A DNA stretch of 64,000 nucleotides, taken from the NCBI RefSeq assembly GCF_022201045.2, contig NC_068559.1, positions 26,853,501 through 26,917,500 of the forward strand. The letters run 5' to 3'. Position numbers and translations under genes: made by a program. The notes beneath the pieces were generated by a model. That model was not told the origin of the DNA. It saw only the letters and a list, made by a program, of their open reading frames with translations, and did not search any database. This document shows positions 12,866-26,018 of this stretch, one piece after another (the first letter of the stretch is position 1; each line of letters begins with the position of its first letter). This stretch comes from Citrus sinensis. Its lineage: Eukaryota > Streptophyta > Magnoliopsida > Sapindales > Rutaceae.

Positions 12866-13207
12866 TGGTTCAATGGTAGCCATTCGGCCTTTGGCCAAGT
12901 GGTCAGAGCTGCTGCCCTCCAACTTGGAGAGTAGCAGCTCAAACCCCCACAAAAGCATTGTGAGGGTATTTTCTTCCTCAATTAAAAATTGAGTGAATGT
13001 AGTCTTCTTCCTTATCCATGAGTGAGGAGTGAATATCCCTCGAATATTTGTGAGGGTTAAAATTTGGGTAGAGCTCCATTAGCATTGATATAAGCTGGTC
13101 TCAGTAATAATCTGATTTGTAAATATCAATTATACTCTCATATAATATGAGTTATAATCTGAGCAATAATCTCATATAATAAAAAAAAATAAAATTGGTT
13201 CAATGGT
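12866..13207 (+). mobile_element. tRNA-derived SINE with 12-bp target-site duplication
   Basis: The element body is 12878-13195. It is flanked by perfect 12-bp direct repeats TGGTTCAATGGT at 12866-12877 and 13196-13207. A Pol III A box, TGGCCAAGTGG, is at 12892-12902. A degenerate B box, AGCTCAAACCCC, follows about 35 bases later at 12937-12948. The 3' end is an A-rich tail. These are the hallmarks of a non-autonomous retroposon copied by target-primed reverse transcription. It encodes no protein. The body is shared with the copy at 15252-15527. Confidence 0.85.
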
Positions 13208-15251
13208 CAAGTCAAATTAAGGACCATTGGGTCCAGGACTTTTAATGGACGCCTTTATCATTCAGCCATTCAATTCATGATGCAAGTCTTGCTTCCTCTT
13301 CAAAGTTCAATCTTCAAATAAGTGAATAAGAAGTTTGATACATCATCAAACTACACATTATTACTAATCAATCAATGATATTTAGTGCTTCCGTGAATGA
13401 TACACATGATCATAATCAATTAGATATATATGGCTGTCTATTTAGTGTGGATTCTCTAATTTATTGGCGAGACGACATTGACATTTTTAAGAATTTCTCT
13501 CTCTGTTATATATATATATATATATATATCAAGAATCTGTTGCTTGTAAACAAATAATCGACTCATTTATAAAATAAATAAATAACAAACGAAACAATTT
13601 ACGTAACATTTAGTTAACTTGTCTTGATCAAGGGACAAGACCGTCTTTTTTTGGGTGGGGGGGGGGGGGGGGGGGGGGGGGAAGGGGAATAAGTAACAAT
13701 AATAATTAAAGTTCTTCACCTTTACTTTGAAATTAAACATATAGCAGCAAACTTGAAGCTTCTTATTAGGGGGAGACCGGGAGAGCGAGATAGCATATTC
13801 TGTGTGTAGTTGGCATCCAACTTTGCCCTAGGTAGCTAGGGTTTCAAACAAAAAACAAAAACTTCAACTCAAAAAACAAATAAATAAATAAATCGCATAC
13901 CCAAAGAGTTGATAGATGTAGAATCTTAATTTATTTGGATGCGTTTGGTACGTAATAGCCAAGTCTAACTAGCTAGTGAGTTTAAATTAAAATTAGGTCA
14001 AGCAGCACGCATATTATAATTCTTCCTTCTTATAAAAAAGAAAAAGGTGGGAAAGAATTCTAAGCCCTTAAAATTATTTCCTTAAGGAATTTATTAAGTA
14101 GAAATGGAAATGACCTAACACAAGACAGCGATTTGAGCTTTATGTGATAATGTTTGTTTAATGCTGATTAGCTGAGTTTGGCCATGCTTAAACATGCCAA
14201 AAAGCTGCAAAGTTTACGTGCTTTTGTCTATTACTTAATTGGTAATTAATTAATAGATTTGGTTATGTTAGAACAGCTCTAAGATGGAATATATTTTCAT
14301 AACTACACGATCAAATTTATAATTTTTTTAATCTTTATCACTTTATGTGTATGATTGTTCTACTTTTGTGCTCTATCTTAAAGTAGTTATAAAATAGACA
14401 TTTCCTTAATTTTATTATATGTATATCCTTAAGACGGTGTAGGTGAATTGAAATAATTTTTTAAAACTTACTTTTGTACACACTTAATAAGGACACAAAC
14501 CTAACTCTTAGCTCCAGCTAATAATCTGACATCACAAAAATCACTTTGTTATCTGTTACGACCTTTGCATTAGTTAAGGTATGTTAAAATATTTGTATGT
14601 TTAAGGATGATTTTAATTACTTTTTTATTTTATTTTAATAGATATCACATCAATCTACTGATCGATATTTATAATCAAAATGTGTAGATAAACTCGATTA
14701 TGATACCATGAGGGCGAGTCAAGTTACAAAATGGTTTGTAATTAGTGAAATTGATTAAACCCCCAATTGTGTTTCAATAAATATATCTTCCCTATCAAAA
14801 GTTCAAAACCTCTTCTACTATTAAGAAACCGTTAACTTTCTTTTGTCTCTTAATTATTTAATCCTTAATCTGGTAAACCCATCGCTGATCAATAAAAATT
14901 TATAGAGACAAAATAATAAAAGACAAAAAAAAATTTTCAGGATTAGCTTGCAATTTGTGAAACACGTGGATCTTAATATTTGTATCTCTAGTCTAATTAA
15001 GTCTCATCGTGCATTGACTGGCAACAAATCACGCTGCCTCGTGGTTTTGACTTTTGTTCCAAAGCATGCACGAACCACGAGGTGGCGCGCGCGCACACAC
15101 ACGTAAATCGCCTGAAAAACGTTTATTAGGGATGCGATTTAACTTTTAATGAGGATATTAAAATAAAGTGAGAAAAAAAAAACAATTGATTAATTCGATG
15201 ACATGCCAACAAGCAAAAAAAAAAAAAAAAAGATGAGATACGTATATATAA
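13208..15251. other. Intergenic region between the two SINE copies, with an unbroken G tract
   Basis: AT-rich, without supported genes. It contains an (AT)n run near 13507-13529 and a homopolymer of 25 G at 13657-13681, just after a near-palindromic CTTGTCTTGATCAAGGGACAAG (13619-13640). A mixed CG/CA repeat lies near 15086-15104. No coding or RNA feature is recognised. Confidence 0.6.
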
Positions 15252-15527
15252 GCCAAGGAGTTCGAACCCCTACGAATGTATTATGAGGGTATTTTCTTCC
15301 TCAATTAAATTTGAGTGAAGATAGTCTTCTCCCTTACCCAAGTGTGAGAAGTAAACATCCCTTAAATATTTGTGAGGGTTAAAATTTAAGCAGCGCTCCA
15401 TTAGCATTTGATGTAAGTTGGTCTCAATAATAATCTGATTTATAAATATCAGTTATAATCTCATATAATATGAATTGTAATTTAAACAATAGTCTCATGT
15501 AATAAAAAAAAAAAAAGGCCAACGAGT
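15252..15527 (+). mobile_element. Second, 5'-truncated copy of the same SINE family
   Basis: The sequence from about 15262 to 15516 parallels 12940-13190 base by base with scattered changes, for example the shared TGAGGGTATTTTCTTCCTCA, TTTGTGAGGGTTAAAATTT and GCTCCATTAGCATT blocks. It ends in an A-tail. It begins near a B box, GTTCGAACCCC, and lacks the A-box part, so it appears 5'-truncated. Possible target duplications are GCCAAGGAGT (15252-15261) and GCCAACGAGT (15518-15527), with 9 of 10 bases matching. Confidence 0.75.
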
Positions 15528-18500
15528 CGAAGGAATCTCTTTATCTAATTTTGTATAAGATAATGAATGCGAATGATTTGACTAATATTCTAATCGAAGC
15601 ATTCTCATTTCTTTCAACACATGTGAACACCTTTTATCATGGCCATACCCCGTTATCTTTTTCATCATCGCTTTTATTTTCGAACGGCAAACCCCTGGCT
15701 AATGGAATTAATCCAGGTGCTGAACCCAATTTAACAACTATATATTATCCCTTTCTCTTCAAAAATCCACCACCAAACGAAAAAAAAAAGCCACTATTGA
15801 GCAATGATCAACGTACAATAATTGACACGTGCAACACATGTACGTATAATATTTCCATTCTCTTGTTGGTTTCTAATAACCCAAGACAAAGAAAGATAAT
15901 TGAATTCACAAAAATCCAGCGAAGAAAACTTTTTTTTTTTTCCCCTCCTCCTTTCTCTTTGTGGCCAGAAGAAGGATCAAGTAGGGCAAAAAGTTGAGGT
16001 GGGTGCTACTACTTGCCAGTAGTGGTGCCTGGAACTCTCTAGACATTTGTATTCGAAGTGACTTTTTCTTTCATTTATGTTGTTGTCGTGAAAGTAAAGG
16101 TAGGGATAGATTTTTTGCCCTCTCTTTTCTCCAGACTTTTCCTACCTGCATGCATGGTCCAATTTAATCTGCATCATCCGTAAGAAGATGATTCCTCTTT
16201 ACTGTAATATTTCGAACATAAAATATAGCCGCCCCAGTTGCAAATTATGTGTGTGTGTGTGTGTGTGTATACATATGTATGAAACCCTAACGAAAATGTA
16301 AAACAATTAGCCCAGTTCTAGTTAATTGTATATGAGAATTACCTCAAGGAAAACTTATAGACTTTTGTCTCTTTAATAGAGTTCAATAATTTATGAATAT
16401 ATTATTGATCAAGTACGGCCAATTAATTAATTATGAGACTGGCTGGTTGGGGGGTTGTTGTATATAATTGAAGAGTTGCTTTCGTAGATTTGCAAATTCG
16501 GAAGAAAATAATTTGTTTGAGTGGTGGAAAGACAGCTGGTGTTACTTAGCAAAAGGAGCATCCAGAGCCTGCCTAAACATGGAATGATTCTTTTAGGATC
16601 CCATTTTAGGGTTATAAAAAGCCAACAATACGAGACAGTGGCTGACAGAGATCCATCCACACATATTTATACCTAAATTAAAATTATACATCCGTGATCT
16701 AACAATTAACATATCAATAATCAATGTAAGATTATTATAGAGTTTAGACGCCGTGGATTTGATTAACACAATAGATTTGATGATAAATTGCTTTCCTCTT
16801 GTGCAATAAAACAAACAAAAGCAATGAGGAGGAGTCGGCATATGAAAAAAAAACATATATACAATTGTATTTGAATTTCTATGTACTGTTCGTGGAGAAT
16901 AGGAGGGACAGCGTTGCCGGCTGGCTGGTTTTGAAAACAATAAAATGAAGAAAATGTGGTTCAAGTCGTTTTACAATGTAATAATAATAATAATAATAAT
17001 GGTAGGTGACACCCCACCACAACTTGGCAATAAATACAAGAAGAGTGAACTCAACTTTAAAGCAGAATTTTGACCATCTTGTTGCATAATATTACGTAAG
17101 TCACCATTGAAAAAGCTACTTATTCTGTTTTTAAATTACTATCACTTTTATATAAAGTTTCAATTATATGAACCGACAGTGCTCTTATCAAGGATTGCTC
17201 TCCTTCTCCCAATTTCTCTCTTTTCTTTCTTTCTTTCTTTCTCTTTTTTTTTTTTTAAAACATTTTTCAATAAATTTATTATCGTATTTGATGACAATTG
17301 GTGATTAAACAAAAGTCGGGTTGTACCGACCTCAGGTCACAGACCATTATAAAATCATAGGTTAAATGGCACTTTTTTTTTTTAAATAAATGAAAAGGAA
17401 ATTAATTTACTATAATTTTAGTCTTATAAATGAAGAGTGTTGACAAGTACTCTTATAAACATGTTTCGAATTAACTATATATATAGTTGATGGAGTACAT
17501 GAAGACAGTTTTATTACGATATATATGTTATATGTTACATTAGTTGAGATACAACTATTCATACCAATTTCATTTTTTTTATCAATTTATTACTGAACCT
17601 TTAAATGTAACAAGATATTTAATATAATCTATATAGTTAAAGTCTATATTGCCCATGGAGATGTGTAAATTAAAAAGATAATGTTGTCATTGAAAATGAG
17701 CAATTATACACACACACACAATTATTTATTTACAAAATTACCCTATAATAAGTTAAAAAAAGAATAATTGAGTCCAAAAGCTAATATATTTATCGACTTG
17801 AATAAATTAAAATTAAATAGGAAAATTGAACAGGTACCAAATTTCTTTTTGAGAAACCATATCTGTGAGTTCTTACCTTGTTATTATGAAAATAGCATCA
17901 TTTTGGCCTAAAGAAATTTAAATATTCCCATGAATTTTACTAATAGTGTTCACTTTTTAGTGATAAATTGACGAAATAAAAAAGTTACAAAGTTTTGAAC
18001 TATTGTCAAAATTCCTTACTGATAAATTGATATATCAAAAAGAGAAAAAAAGAGATAAATTGATAATTTCCATTGTTGAAATAAAACCTCAAACGATCGA
18101 AGCAATGCAATTTTTTTTTATTTTTTTAACATTTACCCAAGTTGCAAATATTGCGTGACATCGAATCAAATATCTTTCTCTGCTGATCGTCTTTTGTTTA
18201 TATCATCCAATTCTTTTTCGATGGGTAGAAACGGCGGAGTTATTAAAGTGGTTGGTGAAAATTTGAAGGAAAGGTGACACTGACAACAAGATGTGTCAGT
18301 TTCAGTGAGTCATATTGCACACTTGAACTTCGTATTGGCCTTTGAACTTCGTGTTGCCCCTTCAGCGCCAAGTGGGGGAGGAACTTAACTTGTTTTCAGA
18401 AAACAAAAAACAAAACTCTCTGTGTCTCTCTGTGAGCCTCACGCAATATATTCTCATATTATTATAACCCTTTTCATGTCCTGATTTTAAGTCTAGGTGC

Positions 18501-18794
18501 CCCTCCTCACCTTTTGCTTACTTTTAAATACTTTTTTTTTTTTTGGCTTTGGCTTTGGTTTTTTGGTTTTGGTTTTGGGAATGTCTCTTCTGAAGGTTGT
18601 TCAACTGCTGTCGACGTGACTACATTGACTACTTATTTAATAAATTAACAATCTCTATTGTGTTATTACCTAAAAAAAAATCAATCCTTTCACACAGTAA
18701 CATACTGGAGATGGTCTTTTTGCATTTGGGGTGTGCCTTGAATTTCTTCCTTTCTCTGCAAAAATGAATGTTTTGAGCTGTTGAGACTGCCGTG
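15528..18794. other. Intergenic region and probable KUP6 promoter/5' UTR
   Basis: No supported gene. Simple repeats are (TG)n at about 16248-16268, (TAA)n at about 16979-17000, and a CTTT-rich stretch near 17222-17240. A run of TTTGGC/TTTGGT units sits at about 18541-18578, shortly upstream of the KUP6 start and probably in its leader. The open frame at 15551-15997 carries no family motif. Confidence 0.5.
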
Positions 18795-21700
18795 ATGGAT
18801 CGGGAAACTGGGGTTTATCAGAATCTTGTTAAGGTGAGATGTTTTGTATTGATTGTTCATTTCAGTTTCACAGCACAATTTTAGTCTTTGTTGCAGACGC
18901 ATTCATTATTCATATACTGTATTTACAATAAACTCATTTCAGTTCCATAATCACAGCATATGCATTAGTTTTATGCTTTTTTTATTTTTTCGGGGGAAAA
19001 AAATACTTTTCTTTCAGTAAAATGCATTTCATTGCTAATTTTTATTGTAAAGCCAATTGGTTTATTTAATACGATTATTGTTTTTGTTGCAGAAAGAATC
19101 TTGGAGAACGGTGTTAACTTTAGCATATCAAAGTCTTGGGGTTGTCTACGGAGATTTAAGCACTTCACCATTATATGTCTACAAAAGTACATTTGCTGAA
19201 GATATTAAACACTCAGAGACAAACGAAGAAATATTTGGAGCTTTATCTTTCATTTTTTGGACTTTAACTCTGGTTCCTTTGCTTAAGTATGTGTTTATAG
19301 TGCTTAGAGCTGATGATAATGGTGAAGGAGGAACTTTTGCTTTGTATTCTTTGCTGTGTCGACATGCCCGAGTTAACTCACTGCCTAATGGCCAGTTGGC
19401 TGATGAGGAACTCAGTGAGTATAAGAAGGATGTTAGTAGTTTGGGACCAAAAAGTAGTTTTGGCTCAAAGTTGAAATCCACTTTAGAGAGTTATAGGGTG
19501 TTGCAGAGATTTTTGCTTGTATTGACATTGATTGGGACATGTATGGTGATTGGTGATGGTGTGCTCACTCCAGCTCTTTCTGGTAATCGTGGGGTTTGCT
19601 TTGTTTTGTTCTGACATTTTTTTTTTTTTTTTTTTTGAGTTTTGAGTCTCTAAAAGCCAATCTGACTGTTTGATTTTTCATTTTGTTTGTGCAGTTTTTT
19701 CTGCAGTGTCAGGGCTTGAGCTTTCCACGGCCAAGGAGCATCACAAGTGTAAGATCCTTGTCTTTTCCCTGGTTGTTTTGATTACTTGTAGTTCGCTGAG
19801 ACAAGTGAAACGAATAGACAAATCAATGTTTGAGAGCATAAGGCTTGCTGCAACATAGTCTTCTGAGGTGTTTTTCCCCGCTGTATTATTTCTAACAGAA
19901 TCTGGTTTAGTTGGAACTTCTGGCAGAGAGTTATTTTTGTTTCCTAGTGCTGCCTAATTTACAGACTTTTATGTTTTTAGCTGCTATCAAAGTTTTCCAA
20001 ACTTACTGACTTCATTTTGTAGCTTCCTCAACCACCCACAGAAAAGAGTACATATATATATTTGAAAGATTACAGGTGTTCTTGAGAGTTACTATCTAGT
20101 TTGCAGTTTTATGAGTTTAGTGGGTGGGTGTCAGTTTTATCACCTCCGTACTGGTTTCTCAAATTTTTTGCAATCCTTAAAAAGCCTATGATAAAACTTT
20201 ATTATTCATTTTCGCCATGTTCTTTCCCTTCATCAATTCCCTAAAATTGCATATTTCATCCACTGAAGGGTTTATTTGAGGAGTATATGACATTCTACAG
20301 AGCCAAAACCAGTTATTGCAAATGATAAGCTAAATTTGTTTCTATAACTGCTGCGGTCATTGTGTATTAAAGTATGCTTAAGATGGGAAGGATAATGTAT
20401 AAAATTTCTGAAAAGTTCAATAATTTTGCAGATGTAGAAGTTCCAGTTGCTTGCATCATATTGATAGGCCTGTTTGCCCTTCAGCATTATGGCACACACA
20501 GGGTTGGATTCTTGTTTGCACCTGTGGTTTTGATTTGGCTTCTATGCATCAGTGCCATTGGCCTGTATAATATCTTTCACTGGAACCCTCATGTATATCA
20601 AGCACTTTCTCCCTGTTACATGTATAAATTTGTGAAGAAAACTCAGAAAGGAGGTTGGATGTCCTTGGGTGGAATTTTATTGTGTATAACAGGTACTTGC
20701 ATGGGATAGTTGATTTTTACAGGGAAGCCATTTTCAAGCAAAGTGTTTTGTTCAAACCCCTAATCCACAATTTTGTTTTCTAGGCTCTGAAGCTATGTTT
20801 GCTGATCTTGGACATTTTTCACAATTGTCAATCAAGGTGTATACTCTTAATAACTTGAACCTATGCTGGTAGTCTCTTTTCCTAAATTTACTACTTTACA
20901 AGGTGTTCTTGTTTTATAATGAGCTTGCCCGATAAAGTAGCCTCCCCATCGCATCTGATGGGTGAATCCTGGCCAATGTGGCATGAATATGCATATCTTG
21001 TGTGTCCTTTCACTACGGCCGGCCCAATTATGTGTTTAAAATATTTGGGAAATATTTTTCTTACATCCGAAGTTAATATTCTCTTGCCACTTAGGTGTCT
21101 CCAGTCATTGCCTTTAACATAGTTTTGGTTAGTTCTCTCTTGCCCTGTTATGGTTTTCAAATTTAGATGCTGCCCCTGACAGTTTTGGTTCATGCATGCA
21201 ACTAGGAAAGGAATCAGGGCATGGTGCGTAACTAAGTTAGATTAGAATGTTCTCTTTTTGTTCTTTCAAGTACCATATCTGAAATTAATTTGGTATGCAT
21301 ACTTACATTTCTGCAGATTGCATTCACCTCTTTGGTGTATCCATCCTTGATTCTTGCATACATGGGTCAAGCTGCCTATCTATCACAGCATCATGTACTT
21401 GACAATGATTACCGAATTGGATTTTATGTGTCTGTACCAGGTAGGTACTTTGAGGTATTTTCTACGATGATTATATGTTTTCCACAATAAGTGAGTTTTA
21501 GTTTATTGGAAGGGACACATTATTGATGCAGAGAAACTGAGATGGCCAGTTCTAGTTATAGCCATTCTTGCTGCAGTAGTGGGAAGTCAGGCCATCATCA
21601 CTGGAACTTTCTCAATCATCAAGCAATGCTCGGCTCTAGGTTGCTTCCCACGAGTCAAAATAGTCCACACATCATCCAAAATCCATGGTCAGATCTACAT

Positions 21701-23128
21701 ACCGGAGATTAATTGGATCTTGATGATATTATGCTTAGCCGTTACTATCGGCTTTAGAGACACAAAACGAATGGGCAATGCATCAGGTAAGTCAACAGCA
21801 GAAATATATGATACAGTAATGCTGAATGTTTGGCCAGATGTCCAGGTTGTACAGATAGGAAAGCAGTTCCCATTTATGTTCAATTAAAATGTCTTTCATA
21901 TGAGCTTTATGAATCTAAGCCCCAGCCTGAGACATGGTTATAAGAATCATTATGGATATTCCTGAGATATGTTTTTTAGGTGCGACCCTGCCTGAAAAAC
22001 AACAAAACCTTGGTTTTTTTGTTTCTTTTACAGTGTTCCTAATAATTTGCTCTCTACGGAACAGGTCTGGCAGTCATAACTGTAATGCTGGTCACCACCT
22101 GCCTAATGTCTCTAGTAATCGTCCTATGCTGGCAGAAGAGTGTCTTTTTCGCAATATGTTTTGTGTTCTTCTTTGGCACAATTGAAGCTCTTTACTTCTC
22201 AGCTTCTCTCATCAAGTTCCTCGAAGGAGCGTGGGTTCCAATTGCCCTTGCATTTATCTTCCTGATTGTCATGTGTGTGTGGCACTATGGCACCCTCAAA
22301 AAGTACGAGTTTGATCTGCAAAACAAGGTCTCCATCAACTGGCTACTTAGTTTAGGTCCTAGCCTAGGCATTGTACGGGTTCGTGGCATTGGCCTCATAC
22401 ACACTGAGCTTGTCTCTGGAATCCCTGCAATCTTCTCCCACTTTGTCACCAACCTTCCGGCCTTCCACCAGGTTTTAGTCTTCCTTTGTATTAAATCCGT
22501 GCCAGTTCCTCATGTTAGACCAGAGGAGAGGTTCCTAGTTGGTCATATTGGTCCAAGACAGTATAGAATCTATAGGTGCATTGTAAGATATGGATATCGT
22601 GATGTTCACAAAGATGACATGGAATTCGAGAAGGATCTTGTCTGTAGTATTGCAGAGTTCATACGCTCAGGAAGTGTTGGAATCAATGGTGCAAATGAAG
22701 ATCCGTATAAAGATGATGACAAAATGACAGTTGTGGGTACATGCTCTAGCCATACAGAAGGGATTCAAATGAGTGAAGATGATGTCATAGTAAACATAGA
22801 CTCCCCTGGCACGTCAGAATTAAGAGAGATACAGTCGCCAACCCAAATCAAACCGAAGAAAAGAGTGCGATTTGTTGTACCCGAAAGCCCAAAAATTGAC
22901 AGGGAGGCAATGAAAGAACTACAGGAACTTATGGAAGCTAGGGAAGCTGGGATAGCTTACATATTAGGTCACTCGTACGTAAAAGCGAAGCAAGGGTCAA
23001 GTGCACTAAAGAAGCTTGTAATAAATTATGGATATGAGTTCTTGAGGAGGAACACCAGGGTACCGTCGTATGCGTTAAGTGTACCGCATGCATCTACGCT
23101 GGAAGTGGGAATGATATACCATGTATGA
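18795..23128 (+). CDS. KUP6: Potassium transporter, KUP/HAK/KT family, KUP6-like
   Basis: Membrane K+ transporter; the Arabidopsis counterpart KUP6 is linked to K+ homeostasis in growth and guard cells under osmotic stress. Eight exons: 18795-18833, 19093-19582, 19695-19748, 20432-20692, 20784-20836, 21317-21440, 21532-21786, 22065-23128. They give 779 residues, matching the family length of about 780. The short N-terminus ([13 protein letters not shown]) is its own exon. The signature [13 protein letters not shown] is at 29-41, followed by [20 protein letters not shown] and about 12 hydrophobic segments. A long C-terminal cytosolic tail contains the basic stretch [15 protein letters not shown] and ends in LEVGMIYHV. 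Exon phases from exon 2 onward mirror those of the KUP7 gene upstream, as expected for paralogues, but the two belong to different clades and are not a recent tandem pair. Confidence 0.94.
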
Positions 23129-23848
23129 GTATGATTTTGGTTTATACAGAAATTTTAACTTACAATGTAAATGCTATTGCTATATATGTTGTGAAGTAAG
23201 ATAGAACGCCACCATCCAGATAAAATGGAGGATTAAAGAGCTCCCAAAGTGGTTTAGTCACTGTTTGTGCAGCCCACCATCCCTGATTTTTATGCGGGCT
23301 TTTAAACGAAGCAATCCAATGAGCGCTGCATAATTAGCTGGAATCAATGCCATAACATAATCTGATAATCATATCTATTAATATTAGCACCGCAATCCTA
23401 TCGTCACCGGAATAATTTCACATGCGTTAAGCACAATTTCTTGGTGTATTGTAAGGAATTTCGATACCCCTATTAAGTGCTTTTACAAAGTCGAAAGCGC
23501 AACAAGTAAAAGGCGTTTTCAAAGGGAGAAGTTTACTGGAAAGTGGTGGGCATGAACACTCCTCCACCATCAAAGTTTCAAACTATTGTTTTTAGAAAAA
23601 GCTCTTTCAATTGCTTTTTCGCACTTACACGGAAAGCACTTCTTGGAATGGTGCTTTATAAACAAGGTGCCTTTTTGAAGCTTTAGCCTTGACAAATTGT
23701 TTACGGACCTGCTTTTGTGGTATGCAATAAAGCTAGAAGAGCCCATGCAATGAATCACTTTTTTATCGTTATCTCGTATGAGCCGACGAATACAATATTA
23801 TTCAAAACAGAGCACTGGTGCCATGCAATTTATAACAAAAGTTTCTGA
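23129..23848. other. Intergenic region downstream of KUP6
   Basis: Contains the KUP6 3' UTR and unclassified DNA up to the hAT target duplication. No gene was recognised. Confidence 0.5.
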
Positions 23849-24852
23849 GTGTTGATTAGGGATGGCAATGGGGAGGGGAGGGGAGGGGACCAATCTCCCC
23901 GTACCCATCCCCGATATTTTGCGTATGTCCCCGTCCCCGTCAGAATTACTTGAGAGAATACCCATCCCCTCCCCGAATAATAACAGGGGATCCCCGAGGG
24001 TCCCCAATCCCCGAATAACTCATACATTTTTTTTTTAATTTTGAGTTAATCATATTAAAATAAAAAATTCAAATAAAAGTAAAGTTCGAAATATATCTTA
24101 CATTAATATCTATTACAAAAGTCACATACATTAAATTAGTAAGTAACGCAACATGCAAGGAATACAAACTTCTTTTACAAACTATCATAAACAAATTAAT
24201 AGTTTAATACAGAATTGTTACAAATAAAATCGAATTTAGATTCAAAATTAACTTTTTCAATGGTGGCGTGGGCACTTTATAAATGTGGACTATTCCTTTT
24301 ACAACACAATAGTTAAATTCAAATCAAAAGCAAATATTAGATTAGATTAGATATTAAAATTGTGATTCGTTGTGGGCAATTATAACATCTAAAAATAAAT
24401 AAAAAATAGATTTAAGTTTAAAATATTTAAAGAATATTAAAATTAAAAAAAATGTTTGGCTAATAGAATCTACTCGATCTTTTTAATGTCCTAAATAAAA
24501 ATTTAGGACTTTAATTAGTTAATTAGGCCTAAAAGTTTAATAGTATAAATATTTCGATATTTTTTATTTTTACCAATATTTATAATTTTATAATTTAAAT
24601 TTTATTATTTATTTACTAGTAATTTTAAAAAATTAAAATAAAATTAAAAATTAAAATGGGGAAATGGGTAGGGGATGGGGATTCCACCTCATCCCCGTCC
24701 CCTCTCCGAATAAGAAATTGGGTAAAAAAATTTCTCCGTCCCCTCCCCGAATAAGAAATTGGGTATGAAATTATCCCTATACCCTCCCCGAATGAAAAAA
24801 ATTCCCGAAGGTACCCGTCCCCGTGGGGATTTTTGCCATCCCTAGTGTTGAT
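23849..24852. mobile_element. Non-autonomous hAT-type transposon with 8-bp target duplication
   Basis: The element at 23857-24844 (988 bp) begins TAGGGATGGCAA and ends with its inverse TTGCCATCCCTA, a 12-bp perfect terminal inverted repeat. It is flanked by perfect 8-bp direct repeats GTGTTGAT at 23849-23856 and 24845-24852. An 8-bp duplication plus this type of terminus is characteristic of the hAT superfamily. The subterminal regions are packed with CCCC/GGGGA blocks such as CCCCTCCCCGAAT on both ends, whereas the interior is very AT-rich. No transposase fragment is visible, so it would need a transposase supplied in trans. Confidence 0.88.
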
Positions 24853-25976
24853 GTTATAATTTATAAATGACCCTTGGAGCTTATCTTTTAGGCAAGGCAA
24901 TTTGTGGACCAAGTATTAAAAAAAAAAAAAAAAGGGGCCATATCTATTATATAAGATTTTATGCAATCTTCTTTAAATGTCAATGTTTATTATTGATTTT
25001 TTTTATACGCAAATGCAAAAAAAGAGTCCATTGTTCATAGTTTTTTTTTTTTTTTTAGAATTTTGAAAAGGCTTTTCATCAATCAATTTCAATAAAGTTC
25101 ATCAGTTTTATTATAAGGGGAGATAAAATAATTTTAAGTTTAAGAAAAAAAAATTAACCAATGATAGTTTTTATTTTTCATTTCAAACAGAGTATTTTTT
25201 AAAAATTAGAATTCAGTGCTGAATTAAGTTTTTGCTGAACGTTGAATTAATGGGTAAGGTTGTTTTAAACTTTTATTCTTGTTTTTCTTTGTTCTAACAA
25301 TCGTTGATTGGGTGCTAGAGCAAAAATTAAATTCAGCACTGAATCTTTATCCATTTTTTTTTAAAGTAAAATGAGATTTAAATGCTAGAAAGTTGCAATT
25401 TATATTGAATTTAGTAACGTATGGTAGTTAGATAGTATTGTCTGACCAGCTAAAAACGATTGAAATTTTAAGTTATACTAAAGTATCAACTGATCACCTA
25501 ACAATTACGTGGCAAAATATTCTGATTTGAAACATTTGAAACATTACAATATCAATCTAATTTGAGATTCTGGCCTTTGTTACTATGGAAGAGTTGCAAA
25601 AGCCATCGTATCCCTAATCAATTATGATATTATTCATGAGATTTTTTTTTCTTAAAAAAAGAAAAGAATTTAAAGAAAAGAAAATCATGGGGCTCTGATT
25701 TATAAAAAGATTGTACACCAAGTGGGCAGAAAAAACGTTGCTATCAATTTGCATTTGACAATTCACCTCCCTCTCCCACATGCCTAACCTTATCCAATTT
25801 CTAATCGCCACGAACCTGTTTTGTTTCTTCATTCATCACAACAATATTTCACAATATTTCTTTTTCTTATTATAAAAGTGAAAGGAGAGCCAAGTCAACT
25901 CGAGAAATTAAGATAAGCGCGTGTGTAATTCTGATTTGAATTTTTAGATTAAATTAAAGAAATGCAGGTGTCCTCA

Positions 25977-26008
<32 letters not shown>

Positions 26009-26018
26009 CGTGGACGCG

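Noticed and set aside
12891..12950. tRNA gene suggested by the A and B boxes
   Set aside because: No cloverleaf can be folded, the B box is degenerate and an A-tailed body with target duplication follows, so it is a SINE head.
15551..15997. 148-codon open frame on the plus strand
   Set aside because: Contains homopolymer-derived Lys and Phe runs and no family motif; likely chance.
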